Shown in pieces: positions 44,641 to 53,901 of a stretch of 59,054 bases of DNA. The translations under genes were made by a program, and so were the position numbers. The DNA comes from Chloroflexota bacterium (GTDB lineage: Bacteria; Chloroflexota; Dehalococcoidia; Lucifugimonadales; JADFKI01): the NCBI GenBank assembly GCA_009840355.1, contig VXNZ01000054.1, positions 1 to 59,054 of the forward strand. Reading direction: 5' to 3'. The stretch's first letter is position 1. Every line of letters begins with the position of its first letter. The notes beneath the pieces are model-generated. The model did no database searches, was not told the DNA's origin, and was given only the letters and a program-made list of their open reading frames with translations.

Positions 44641-46227
44641 CAGCGATAATGTCCGGCTAAGTGTTCAGCGATTCTGTCCGTTCGTGTAGTTGGCCATAGT
44701 ATCAGATCGTCGGATTCTCGGCGTCACGACAGCTCCCACCATATCCAGACTCTCCGCCGCCAGGTACTTCCTGACGGTGTTCCTGCTGATCCCTAGGTTC
44801 TTAGCGATTGCGCGGTTGGACGTGCCTTGCAGCTTGGCTCAATGGATAGCCTTCCACCACGCCCTCTGTCGCCGATTGGGCTTCCTGCGCAGCACAGTGA
44901 CGGGCTGATGTGTTCCGTTGACACCATCAGCGGCTGCGCCCGCCGCGATCTGCGCGTATCTGTGCATCCAGCCGCTGTCCGCGTTGTTGGGATGAACGTC
45001 CCGAGCGATCATCTGAGTAGTGTCACGCAAGACTCCCGGACGGGGTGGAGCCTCCTGTGACGGGATGATGTACCTCTCGTGCTGCACCCGCAGAGTTCCG
45101 TCCAGTCCCTCCAGCACTTCCACCTTCGATCCGGCATAGGTCCCCGGCTCCACATCAGGCAGCAGCTGCAGAGTACGCCAGCGATACTTCACTGTGTTGT
45201 CCCTGGCGACCGTGCGCCAGTGCTTGTAGCAGAGGATACGGTCAAGATAGATGTCGGGATCAAGTGGACGGTACACCACACCGGGCTGCCGTGCCGGCAC
45301 CTTGAAGCGTCCGTTGAAGCGAGGCAGGAAGTCCGCGAGTACAGCGTTGGCTTCGGGGATGGTGGACGCACCGGCGAGGCGAAGCTCGCTGATCAGCCTG
45401 TCCTGGAAGGTTCCCGCCATACGTTCCACCCGACCCTTGCCCTGTGGTGACCGTGCGAACACCAGCTGTATGCCCAACTCGTCCATCGCGCGAGTGAACT
45501 GCGTGGCAGTCCTCACCTTCCGTCCTCTCCCGGAAGTCTGCTTGAAGACGGAGTGCCTGTCGGAGTAGAGCGCCAGCGGTATGCCCCAGTGCCCCATCAG
45601 TTCCTCGAGCATCTCGAAGTAGTCGCGGGTGGTCTCCTCCTGACAGAAGAGTGCACCGGCCACACACCCGGTGGCATCGTCCACCGCGATCAGCAACGTG
45701 AACTGCGGTCCGTCCTTCCCCAACCACCTGTGATGGCTGCCGTCTATCTGAAGCAGCATCCCTTCAAGGGGCATCCTCTGTCGACGCACGCGATGCTTCG
45801 GCGGACGCCTGCTGCGAGGACTGCTCACCCCAGCCTTCACCAGTAGGCGATGGAGCGTGCTCCTGCCGATCTCGATGCCTTCCCTCTCGCCGAGCAACTC
45901 GCTCAGGTGCGTATGGTTGACTCCTGCGTATCTGGTCTGCGCCAGGGCAACGACTGCATCAGCCATTCCATCCGGTGTAGCGTTGGCAGGTCTGCGACCC
46001 CTGTTGCCGTGAGCGAGTGCGGCTGCTCCCTCCTGTCGATATGCCGCCAGTATGCGCCTGGTGTGGCGTGTGCTCACTCCGATCAGTGTCGCTGCCTGCT
46101 CCGTCGTCATGTATCCCGCCAGTAAGTTGTTGAGTACCTGAAGTCTTGCCTGTTCTTGCTGCGTCAATGTCACATGCTCCATCATGCGGACATTGTCGCT
46201 GAGCAGTTAGCACGGACGGAATCGCTG
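44641..46227 (-). mobile_element. ISNCY-family insertion sequence
   Basis: Each end carries two tandem copies of a terminal motif: CAGCGATAATGTCCG (44641-44655) and CAGCGATTCTGTCCGT (44666-44681) on the left. On the right, their inverted counterparts lie at 46187-46201 (14 of 15) and 46212-46227 (15 of 16). One intact transposase gene lies between them. It is inserted against a Uma2 gene on the left. Confidence 0.8.
44839..46185 (-). CDS. ISNCY-family transposase
   Basis: This 448-residue DDE transposase has an N-terminal helix-turn-helix region (LTQQEQARLQVLNNLLAGYM, TEQAATLIGVSTRHTRRILA) and an rve-type catalytic core. D-D-E residues are visible in LLQIDGSHHRWL, LYSDRHSVF and GKGRVERMAG. 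The C terminus is basic. The frame is intact and both ends of the element are recognisable, so this is the most plausibly active IS in the window. Confidence 0.88.
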   Translation of the reverse strand: MMEHVTLTQQEQARLQVLNNLLAGYMTTEQAATLIGVSTRHTRRILAAYRQEGAAALAHGNRGRRPANATPDGMADAVVALAQTRYAGVNHTHLSELLGEREGIEIGRSTLHRLLVKAGVSSPRSRRPPKHRVRRQRMPLEGMLLQIDGSHHRWLGKDGPQFTLLIAVDDATGCVAGALFCQEETTRDYFEMLEELMGHWGIPLALYSDRHSVFKQTSGRGRKVRTATQFTRAMDELGIQLVFARSPQGKGRVERMAGTFQDRLISELRLAGASTIPEANAVLADFLPRFNGRFKVPARQPGVVYRPLDPDIYLDRILCYKHWRTVARDNTVKYRWRTLQLLPDVEPGTYAGSKVEVLEGLDGTLRVQHERYIIPSQEAPPRPGVLRDTTQMIARDVHPNNADSGWMHRYAQIAAGAAADGVNGTHQPVTVLRRKPNRRQRAWWKAIH

Positions 46228-46274
46228 AGCAACAACAATTTTCGCCGGATTAGATTTGAGCCACCCTAGTCCTA

Positions 46275-47076
46275 TTACCGCTCTATTTGTGTCTCTTCAG
46301 ATGTTGATGTCAGCAGCCTGCTCGATGTCAGCAGACCGGACTGCCGCTTGTCCTTCAGCCTGTAGTTCTCCCCGCGGATGTTGATGACGTGACTGTGGTG
46401 CAGTAGCCTGTCGAGGATCGCGGTAGCTATCACCGCGTCACCCAGCAGCTCACCCCAGTCGGCGAAGCCCTTGTTCGACGTCAGTATGATGCTGCCACGC
46501 TCGTACCTCGCCGACACCAGGCTGAAGAACGCCGTTGCAGACTCCTTGTCGTATGGCCAGATGCCGAACTCGTCCACTATCAGCACCTTGGGAACAAGGT
46601 ACACCCGCATACGCCGGTCCAGCCTGCCTTCTGCTCTCGCCTTCCTCAGGTCCTCCATCAGGTCGTAGGCCCGCACGAAGTAGGCTCCATACCCGTTCTC
46701 TATCGACTTCAGAGCGAGCGCCACCGCAAGGTGCGTCTTGCCCACTCCGGGAGGACCCAGCAGCAGCAGGTTACTGGCTTCCGCCGCGAAGGCGAGTGTG
46801 GCGAGTTCCTTCACCTGTCTTTCGTCTATCGAGGGCTGGAAGTCGAAGTCGAACTCCTCCAGTGTGCGATGGAAGGGCAACTTCGCCATGCGCGTTCTGG
46901 TGGTCATGTAGCGCTCCCTGCGAGCGGACACCTCCACTCCCAGCAGGTCGGAGAGCATCTCGGGGGTACGGTAGCTGCTTCCTGGCAGCGTCGTCCAGCC
47001 TGCTGTCCAGCACCTCCATCACCTGTGTCATACCCAGCGTCTCCAGGTGGCTGCGTGCCTGTTCAAGAGCGAGCAT
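46275..47076 (-). pseudogene. istB: IS21 IstB helper ATPase, frameshifted
   Basis: The N-terminal part starts at an ATG at 47076 (LEQARSHLETLGMTQVMEVL), shifts near 46960, and continues to 46275. The second part holds Walker A GPPGVGKTHLA, Walker B VLIVDEFGIWPY and the typical ARYERGSIILTSNKGFADW. IstB assists the IstA transposase. The shift, close to a run of C, breaks the link between the DNA-contacting N terminus and the ATPase core. It pairs with the degraded IstA gene upstream. Confidence 0.82.
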
Positions 47077-48000
47077 CGCACACCTCCACCGGCCAGCAGC
47101 TCGTATATGTCCAGCGAACGACGCTCAACCTGCTGGGCTGACACCTGCACCGCCAAAGCTTCACGCTTGGGCCTCGTCTCACCGTTCACCGACCCGTCCC
47201 ACTGGCCGGGCAGTGTCAGCCTCTGTCCGCGCCTGTGCGCCCGAGGATGCACCGCCAGGCTCTCGTTACCACACCATATCTCCACCATCCCGGCGTTAAC
47301 GCCGACTTGCGCCATGTTGCTTGACCACGACCACGGTACTCCGTACCGCGATCCGTCCCAGTTCACGTATCCGTCACGTCCTACCTTGCGGTCCTCGCGA
47401 AGGTACACGCCCAGGGTGGAACGCTCAGGCAGCGCACCGAGGCTGCTGCGCTCGATGCCAAGCATCGCCTTCGGAACCTTCTCGGTCGTGCCGTGCACTC
47501 GCTCGTTGGCGACTTCGACACACCATGCCAGTGCCTGCCTGTTCAGGTCGGCGTCGTCACTGAACCGCACAGACGGCCAGAAGTTCCCCTTCACGTACTT
47601 CACGCCGTTCTCAACCTTCCCCTTCGTCTGCGCCCTGTATGGCTTGCACAGCCTCAGCTCGAAGCCAACCCTGCGTGCGAAGTCCAGCATCCGAGAGTTC
47701 CACTCGTGATCGCCGTCCTCGTCATCGCGTTCGATAACCACCACCTTGGCGTTGTCGTACAGGCAGCGCCTCAGCACTCCGCCGAAGTAGTCGAAGGCGT
47801 TCAGGTGACACCTGATGAACGTCGGCACGTCCGCACGGACGAACGAACTCCACGTAGATGGCGGGAGAGAAGCCCAGAACCATCACGAACGCCACATACG
47901 ATGCCTGCGCCCGTCCTCTCCCTTGTAGCTCACCACGCCGCAGTCCACCTGCGCTTGCTCTCCCGTGCCAGTCTCAAACCGCATCGTCGCCTTCGGCTGG
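47028..48000 (-). pseudogene. istA: IS21 IstA transposase, N-terminally truncated and frameshifted
   Basis: The long frame from 47828 carries the catalytic second half of IstA (LYDNAKVVVIERD with Asp, YRAQTKGKVENGVKYVK with Glu, and the C-terminal GYVNWDGSRYGVPW). Upstream, the sequence with FETGTGEQAQVDCGVV and the first catalytic Asp lies in another frame. The helix-turn-helix N terminus is missing altogether. The next IS21 element starts within about 50 bp, so the two elements meet head to head. Confidence 0.8.
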
Positions 48001-48130
48001 CTCGGCTATGAACGGCGGCGGCATAATGTACCACGAAGGAGGATAGACAAGCCGATTGCGGCGGTCTAAAACCATACCGTCTGTCACCTTCCTGTAGAGT
48101 CTGCCGAGACTCGAAGGAAGGTGATCATGG

Positions 48131-49618
48131 ATGTACATCGTGGACATGTATTTGCGTGTGCGCAGGGCGTGCCTGGTGGAGGGGATGAGCATCAGGGAAG
48201 CGTCCCGGGTGTTCGGGTTGCACCGGGACACCGTGCGCAAGATGCTGTCGCACTCGGTGCCTCCGGGCTACCGCAGGAAGCGCCCACCGCGACGACCGAA
48301 GTGGAGCCCTACACGGGCGTCATAGATCGCATACTAGAAGACGACCTGAGTGCGCCGAGGAAGCAGCGCCACACGGCCAAGCGCATCTTCGACCGGCTGA
48401 AGGCCGAGCACGGGTTCGACGGCGGCTACACCATAGTCAAGGACTACGTCCGTGATCACCGGCGCGTGGCGCGCGAGATGTTCGTGCCGCTGGAACACCC
48501 TCCCGGTCACGCACAGTGCGACTTCGGTCAGGCATGGGCGACCATAGGTGGCGAGAGGCGCAGGATCCACTACTTCGTGATGTCGTTTCCGTACAGCGAC
48601 GGCGTGTTCGTGAAGGCATATCCCGCCGAGACGACCGAGGCGTTCTGCGACGGGCACGTGTCGGCGTTCGCCTTTCTGGGCGGCGTTCCGCAGGGCATAC
48701 TGTACGACAACACGAAGCTTGCCGTGGCGAAGATACTGGGAGGAGGGCGACGCAAGCGCACGAGAGCGTTCACGGAGCTTCAGTCGCACTATCTGTTCGC
48801 AGACAGGTTCGGTAGAGTCGGCAAGGGCAACGACAAGGGCATTGTCGAGGGCATGGTGGGATACGGCAGGAGGAACTTCCTTGTTCCGGTCCCTAGGGTG
48901 AAGGACTTCGATGAGCTCAACGCGCACCTGGAGCGTGAGTGCCTGGAGCGTATGGACGCAAGGCTCAGGGGACACACCGAGACGATAGGTGAGCGTATGG
49001 AGCGTGACCTCGGAGCGCTGCTTGCGCTGCCCGCGGCTCCCTACGACGCGAGCGACAAGCATGCCACCCGTGTGAGCTCGCAGTCGCTGGTGCGCTACCG
49101 CAGCAACGACTACTCTGTTCCCGTTGAGGGACGTGCTGGTAAGAGGCTACGTCGATGAGGTGGTCATCAGCTGCGGCACCGAGGTGATAGCGCGTCACCC
49201 CAGGTCGTACGAACACGGTGACTTCGTCTTCGATCCGATGCACTACCTTCCGCTGCTGGAGCAGAAGACCGGAGCTCTGGATCAGGCTGCCCCACTCGCC
49301 GGATGGGAGTTGCCCGAGGAGTACGGCAGGCTGCGGCGTCTGCAGGAGGCCCGGATGGGTAAGCCCGGCAAGCGTGAGTTCGTGCGAGTGCTCAGGTTGC
49401 TTGAAGACTTCCCCGATGACGAGGTTCACGCCGCAGTGCGCGATGCGATCAGTCGGGGAGCGACCGGCTACGACGCGGTCAAGCACCTGCTACTGTGCAG
49501 GATCGAGGGACGGCCGCCAAGGCTCGACCTCACACTGCATCCGCACCTGCCGAGTGTGAGCGTCAGCACGACGTCCGCGGGAGACTATATGAAGCTGCTT
49601 GGAGAGAAGGCATCGTGA
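48131..49618 (+). pseudogene. istA: IS21 IstA transposase with two frameshifts
   Basis: The N-terminal frame (YLRVRRACLVEGMSIREASR, HRDTVRKML) carries the IS21 helix-turn-helix. A shift near 48320 leads to the catalytic core (HAQCDFGQAWATIGGERRRI with Asp, LYDNTKLAVAKIL with Asp, GKGNDKGIVEGMVGYGRRNF with Glu). A second shift near 49135 leads to the C-terminal RDVLVRGYVDEVVI part ending at 49618. Only the two shifts separate it from a normal length of about 495 residues. Confidence 0.82.
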
Positions 49619-50376
49619 GCGACAGGCCGACACTGCTGCTGGAACATCACTTGAAGGAGCTGAAGCTGCCGACCTTCCTCAGGGAGTACGGCAAGATAGC
49701 GGCCCAGTGCGCCTCTGAGGGTGTGGACCATCCGGATTACCTGCTGAGGCTGTCGGAAATGGAACTCATAGACCGCCGACACCGCCTGGTGGCGCGCAGG
49801 ATCAAGGCCGCGCGCTTCCCCGCGGTCAAGAGCCTCGACACCTTCGACTTCACCGCCATACCGTCGGTGAACAGGCAGCTCGTGACGCAGCTTGCGCGCT
49901 GCGAGTACATCGAGCATCGTGAGAACGTAATCGCCATAGGCAACAGCGGTACCGGCAAGACGCACATCGCGCTGGGACTGGGACTCGCCGCCTGCCAGAA
50001 GGGACTGACGGTCGGCTTCACCACAGCGTCGGCCCTGGTGAACGAGCTTATGGAGGCACGGGACGAGATGAAGCTGCTGAACCTGCAGAAGAGGCTTGCC
50101 CGCCTCAAGCTGCTGATCATCGACGAACTGGGCTTCGTGCCGCTGTCACGCACTGGAGCGGAACTGCTCTTCGATGTCTTCAGCCAGAGATACGAGCGTG
50201 GCTCGATCCTGGTGACAACGAACCTGCCATTCGACGAATGGACCGAGATGTTCGGGTCGGAGAGGCTGACCGGCGCTCTTCTTGACAGGCTCACTCACCA
50301 CGTTCACATCATCGAGATGAACGGCGACAGTTACCGCCTCAGACAGAGCGGTAGAGCAACCGCTGCATCGTCCTGA
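49615..50376 (+). CDS. istB: IS21 IstB helper ATPase
   Basis: This is a 253-residue AAA+ protein. Walker A is GNSGTGKTH, Walker B is LLIIDELGFVPL, and the sensor region has SQRYERGSILVTTNLPFDEW and LLDRLTHHVHIIEM. The GTG start overlaps the istA stop (GTGA at 49615-49618), which gives translational coupling. It looks intact. IstB assembles on target DNA and recruits IstA. It can serve only if a functional IstA is available. Confidence 0.9.
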   Translation: MSDRPTLLLEHHLKELKLPTFLREYGKIAAQCASEGVDHPDYLLRLSEMELIDRRHRLVARRIKAARFPAVKSLDTFDFTAIPSVNRQLVTQLARCEYIEHRENVIAIGNSGTGKTHIALGLGLAACQKGLTVGFTTASALVNELMEARDEMKLLNLQKRLARLKLLIIDELGFVPLSRTGAELLFDVFSQRYERGSILVTTNLPFDEWTEMFGSERLTGALLDRLTHHVHIIEMNGDSYRLRQSGRATAASS

Positions 50377-50437
50377 AGTCGAACTACGACCTCAAGCCGA
50401 TCCCCACTGAAGGGGGCATATTCCCTTAGCAGTTAGC

Positions 50438-50453
50438 ACGGACATAATCGCTG
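50438..50453. repeat. solo ISNCY terminal motif
   Basis: ACGGACATAATCGCTG, the inverse of a CAGCGATTATGTCCGT end motif, is preceded by GCAGTTAGC exactly as at the right end of the ISNCY element (46205-46227). There is no transposase next to it, so this is the scar of a second copy or of a recombined end. It truncates the adjacent IstA fragment. Confidence 0.6.
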
Positions 50454-50459
50454 AACATT

Positions 50460-50819
50460 GGCGGCAAGTGGTACAATTTCTCGCCGCCGCGGTGGTCCAT
50501 CATCATCGCGCCCTTGACACTCGGCCGGCGCCTCGGATGAACGTAGTTCTTCAGCGTGCTGTAGCCACCGTCGTAGCCCATCTCCCTTATCTCCCTCAGC
50601 AGCACCACGCAGTTCTCAAGTCCTTCCGCCAAGCTACTCCTTGTAGCCGTCCAGCTTCGATCCCCTCTTCACTCTCGGCTCGGGCTTGGGGCCCCCTGGC
50701 GACCGCACATACTTGCGTACCGTGGCCCTCGATATGCCAAGATCCTCCGCGATCCCGCGGATCGACCTCCCCTTGCCCTTCAACTCGTAGATCTCTCTCA
50801 CTGTCTTACCCCCTAACAT
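50460..50819 (-). pseudogene. IS21 IstA N-terminal fragment
   Basis: The frame from 50819 (VREIYELKGKGRSIRGIAED, ISRATVRKYV) carries the IS21 helix-turn-helix. It shifts near 50635 and continues with VVLLREIREMGYDGGYSTLK and NYVHPRRR before homology is cut off by the ISNCY end motif. It belongs to a third IS21 copy, different from the two in 46.3-50.4 kb. Confidence 0.78.
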
Positions 50820-50932
50820 TGGGCAGCTGCACCTCCTGTCGGATGTTCCGACTAAGATGCACTCCGCTTAGGGGTGGGTCAATTCAAACTTGGCGATTTC
50901 GGACATTTTAGCGTTGGCGCTTACACTAGACC

Positions 50933-51169
50933 GAGGAGGATTTGGTGTTCGGGCTGTCGATGTCGCAAATCATCCGATACGTGGTCGGCATGACGAGATC
51001 CGCAGGACTGAGCGATGGGCACTCTAACCACTCGGGGGTGTGGGTTTGGCTATCAGGATAGCACGCAGGGAGCTCTGCGGTGCGGACGCACGGGTGCTGG
51101 AAGGTTCCCTCAATACCGACGAGGAACACCAGGAGCGAGAGGGCGCTGGAGGCACTGGAATGGCTGTGA
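50933..51169 (+). pseudogene. relic of the palindrome-associated recombinase, C-terminal part
   Basis: Reading from 50933 gives EEDLVFGLSMSQI, then SAGLSDGHSNHSG and VRTHGCWKVPSIPTRNTRSE, ending with ALEALEWL and TGA. This matches the end of the recombinase at 37861-38820 (DDDLAFGLSKSQI, HGRWKSPSMPARYTRSEK). A stop lies in the middle, and the catalytic Arg of His-x-x-Arg and the Tyr are lost (Tyr to Asn). It sits a little downstream of the ietS end on the opposite strand. Confidence 0.75.
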
Positions 51170-51206
51170 TGCCCGCTGCCTTTTAGGGGAAGAGCGAGAC
51201 AGAGCC
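51170..51206. other. short gap
   Basis: Only 37 bp lie between the recombinase relic and the convergent GIY-YIG-like gene. No terminator was resolved. Confidence 0.3.
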
Positions 51207-51416
51207 TTACGCGTGATAACCTCGGGTTCTCTTCTGGTTTCGTTCAGTTCGCAATGCGCCAGTACGTGTTTTTGCTCTACCTTCAACTGTTAATTTGCCT
51301 CCGGGGCGTGCTCTTTGATGCTCGCGTTCACGACGTGCCGGATTGTTCGTAACACCCCGATGAGATACCTTCCGGCCGACTCGGTATGTGTAGTTATAAG
51401 TGTTTCTTCGTGGCAT
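51207..51416 (-). CDS. small GIY-YIG-like domain protein
   Basis: This 69-residue basic protein starts MPRRNTYNYTYRVGRK and continues VSHRGVTNNPARREREHQRA. That is the pattern of a stand-alone GIY-YIG nuclease-like domain (strand with Tyr, then H-R-G-I/V-T-N-x-x-x-R-R-E-x-E-H). The C-terminal GKLTVEGRAKTRTGALRTER resembles the end of that fold. GAGGTGA precedes the ATG at 51416. A catalytic Glu at the usual later position was not identified, so activity is uncertain. It lies downstream of the ietAS pair on the same strand. Confidence 0.62.
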   Translation of the reverse strand: MPRRNTYNYTYRVGRKVSHRGVTNNPARREREHQRARPGGKLTVEGRAKTRTGALRTERNQKRTRGYHA

Positions 51417-51597
51417 TACGGTCACCTCTTCATTCAGACTTTCTTTGCTTCCATATTGACGTCGACTTGACTCCGCGAGCAGCCCAGCTAATGCTATGCA
51501 AATCTTGAGCAGGATATCTTTGAGCGATTGCCTAGCACTTTATTGCGACCCACGTCTCGTTTTCAGATGTTGTCCCCGATATCGGAAGGTTCACCAC

Positions 51598-53862
51598 TTA
51601 CATTATCCGCGGTGTTACTGTTACCGGCAGCCGCAGTTTCGGTGTGATGGGAATTAGCACACCAGCGAACGTTCGGACAATCTGATTGTATAAGTCTGGA
51701 ACACTGGGAGTCTTGATTCCTATTACGAGAGCGTATGGAACCGGACTATCGCTATTGCTCTTGGATCCTGGCTGCCGGCCATGGTTGTAGATGTCAAATA
51801 CGGGGTCTGAGAGTGATGTGGCTCGAAATCGCTTTGTGCTCTTTACACAAGGTTCCCATTTCAGCCCGCCTTCTCGCAATTCAAACTCACTTCCTCCATA
51901 CATGGCGTTCTCCGAAAAGAACGACTTCGATTTCGGGTGGAGAGACTTCTTACCATCACGATAGTTGTATCGAGCACTATGTGGGCGGAAGGTTGCCTCA
52001 AAACCACTCTCCGTATATGAGGCGACAAATTCGGGACAAACATTTGGAGCAATTAAGATCGTGGCAGTGATGGTCACCATCCCTTCGAGTTGTGTGCTCG
52101 GCATCGGAATTGGGGCACGCAAATGGGAGCCTATCGGTAGTACTCCCTGGTACAGGACGACAGCCTCGTCGTCCGGACAAGTAATCATTAGATTGGGGTC
52201 CAGTTCAAATTTTCCCCATCCTACCTCTTGCCGGCTATTGCCGTCGTCCTGAGCCTTGTGAATCATTAGTGCCCTTATCGCTAAAGGATTCACATCGCTG
52301 CCCAGCTGTAAGCTTAGGCCAGCGGCAGCATTCAACAACAATGGAGTCGCGAAGCTTGTTCCACTTACTGGTCTTGAACGACTGTTGGCACCGATCACAT
52401 GAAAAGGCTGGTCTTGCGTACCACCGAACGCTACTCCATCCGGCTTCACCAGCCCTGGTGCTCTTCCTGGCCCGACAGAACTGTAGTCAGCTCGCCGCCA
52501 AGGGCCTGTTAATTTATCAGCAGCTCCAACGGACAGCGCGTTCACGGCGTCTGCGGGGGGCTGAATGCGATTCAGTCCGCTGGCCGCATCACTTTTGCCA
52601 GAGTTGCCGACTGCAACAGCAGGAATGAACTGAGAACAAGCGAATCGTTCGTCTAAAGCCGATGTCCAATAAGAGATCTCATCATCTGAAACTGGAATGC
52701 TAGGCCCAATGCTAAGATTGACGCATTGGTATCGGCCTGTATTTTGATCGAGATGAGAGGTTATTCGGTCGACAACTTCGAAATACTCGAAGTTGAGTGG
52801 GTCAGAATTCACGGTGTTCTGGTCCAATACTCGAATATGATCCACCTTTATTAACGGTCTTCTGGGTATCTGATCAACAGACAGTTGGCCAAACAGGAAA
52901 GCAGAAGTTACAGCTAACCCGTGAGCTTCACAACTCGGATTTGGTGGGCCAATCCCGGAGGGTTCGGTCACCGAAACCCAAGGAGACAGCTGTGATCTCA
53001 AGTGGTTGGGTATCCCACCATCAAAAATTGCCGCTTCATTACCCTCTGACAATGGTGGTTCACTGGGGAGAGCAACCGCAAACGAACCATTGTTTACGTC
53101 ATCTCGAGTTAAACCAGGGTGTAAGGGCCGCATCGAAGGCATTTCACGAGCCACTCTCACAAACGAGTGCCTAGCTACTTCAACTACACTTGATGGGCCT
53201 ACCTCAACCGGAAAAAAGGTTAGCCCTCCGATATCACGACGTTTCTCTGTATAAACAGTCGCGGACAATAGAGAGGCATAATCTATGAATGACCGGACCA
53301 CATCTTCATCACTGGCGTTATGAAGGATTACTTCGAGCATTACGGAGTCTCTATCATCAGGTATTGACCTGACCTTCGTTTCGGCGTGGAAGGCCGAAAC
53401 ATTTTCGATTGTCCGCAAAGACCCTGACACACCAGAGCTTTCATCCCAAGTGCGTATGCTGCCTGCCCATCGAGCGAACGACTGACGGGCACCTGCCACA
53501 AACAGCTCATCAGTAGTAGCTTGCTCTGGATGTCTATCGGTGCCCCATCTTTCTGGGGCAACTTGCACCGATCGGCTTCCTATCGCGCGAAGCCCAACTG
53601 AACTAAAGAGATTATCTGGAAAATCGCTCTTTGCAATAAACCGGGGATGCATGGTTACTACTGCGACCGCCCTGTCACTGGGACACGTCTCTGGTGGTTG
53701 GGAGCTGATGTACTCATAAGCCTGGGAGAGCTTCTGGTCCAATCTGTCTAGTTGACTCCCAAAATCGTAAGGTAAGACTTTCTGATTGCCGCCGGAAGGG
53801 ACATCAACTTCATACGTGAGCCTCTCACCTTGGCCGATGATAAAATTGTCCTCGCGAGGCAT
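51598..53862 (-). CDS. ietS: IetS-like subtilisin-family serine protease
   Basis: This 754-residue protein contains an S8 subtilase domain (about residues 270-530) with the complete triad: Asp in AAIFDGGIPNH (about 281), His in CEAHGLAVTSA (about 312) and Ser in SGTSFATPLLLNAAAG (about 501). The oxyanion Asn is in PAVAVGNSGKS. An N-terminal 250-residue domain and a C-terminal beta domain lack assignments. No signal peptide is present, so it acts in the cytoplasm. It starts 40 bp after an AAA ATPase gene on the same strand. ATPase plus subtilase is the composition of the IetAS anti-phage system, and the protein length fits. The mode of activation is not known from sequence. Confidence 0.85.
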   Translation of the reverse strand: MPREDNFIIGQGERLTYEVDVPSGGNQKVLPYDFGSQLDRLDQKLSQAYEYISSQPPETCPSDRAVAVVTMHPRFIAKSDFPDNLFSSVGLRAIGSRSVQVAPERWGTDRHPEQATTDELFVAGARQSFARWAGSIRTWDESSGVSGSLRTIENVSAFHAETKVRSIPDDRDSVMLEVILHNASDEDVVRSFIDYASLLSATVYTEKRRDIGGLTFFPVEVGPSSVVEVARHSFVRVAREMPSMRPLHPGLTRDDVNNGSFAVALPSEPPLSEGNEAAIFDGGIPNHLRSQLSPWVSVTEPSGIGPPNPSCEAHGLAVTSAFLFGQLSVDQIPRRPLIKVDHIRVLDQNTVNSDPLNFEYFEVVDRITSHLDQNTGRYQCVNLSIGPSIPVSDDEISYWTSALDERFACSQFIPAVAVGNSGKSDAASGLNRIQPPADAVNALSVGAADKLTGPWRRADYSSVGPGRAPGLVKPDGVAFGGTQDQPFHVIGANSRSRPVSGTSFATPLLLNAAAGLSLQLGSDVNPLAIRALMIHKAQDDGNSRQEVGWGKFELDPNLMITCPDDEAVVLYQGVLPIGSHLRAPIPMPSTQLEGMVTITATILIAPNVCPEFVASYTESGFEATFRPHSARYNYRDGKKSLHPKSKSFFSENAMYGGSEFELREGGLKWEPCVKSTKRFRATSLSDPVFDIYNHGRQPGSKSNSDSPVPYALVIGIKTPSVPDLYNQIVRTFAGVLIPITPKLRLPVTVTPRIM

Positions 53863-53901
53863 GTAGTTAACTCCCTATAAGGTCGATGTACCAGTTGGTC
53901 T

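Larger units (their letters stand above)
48050..50420 (+). mobile_element. second IS21-family element
   Basis: A nearly complete IS21-type element with istA and istB in the usual overlapping order. Its exact termini were not resolved; the limits are the non-coding DNA on both sides of the two genes. IstB is intact, but istA needs two frame corrections. Confidence 0.7.
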
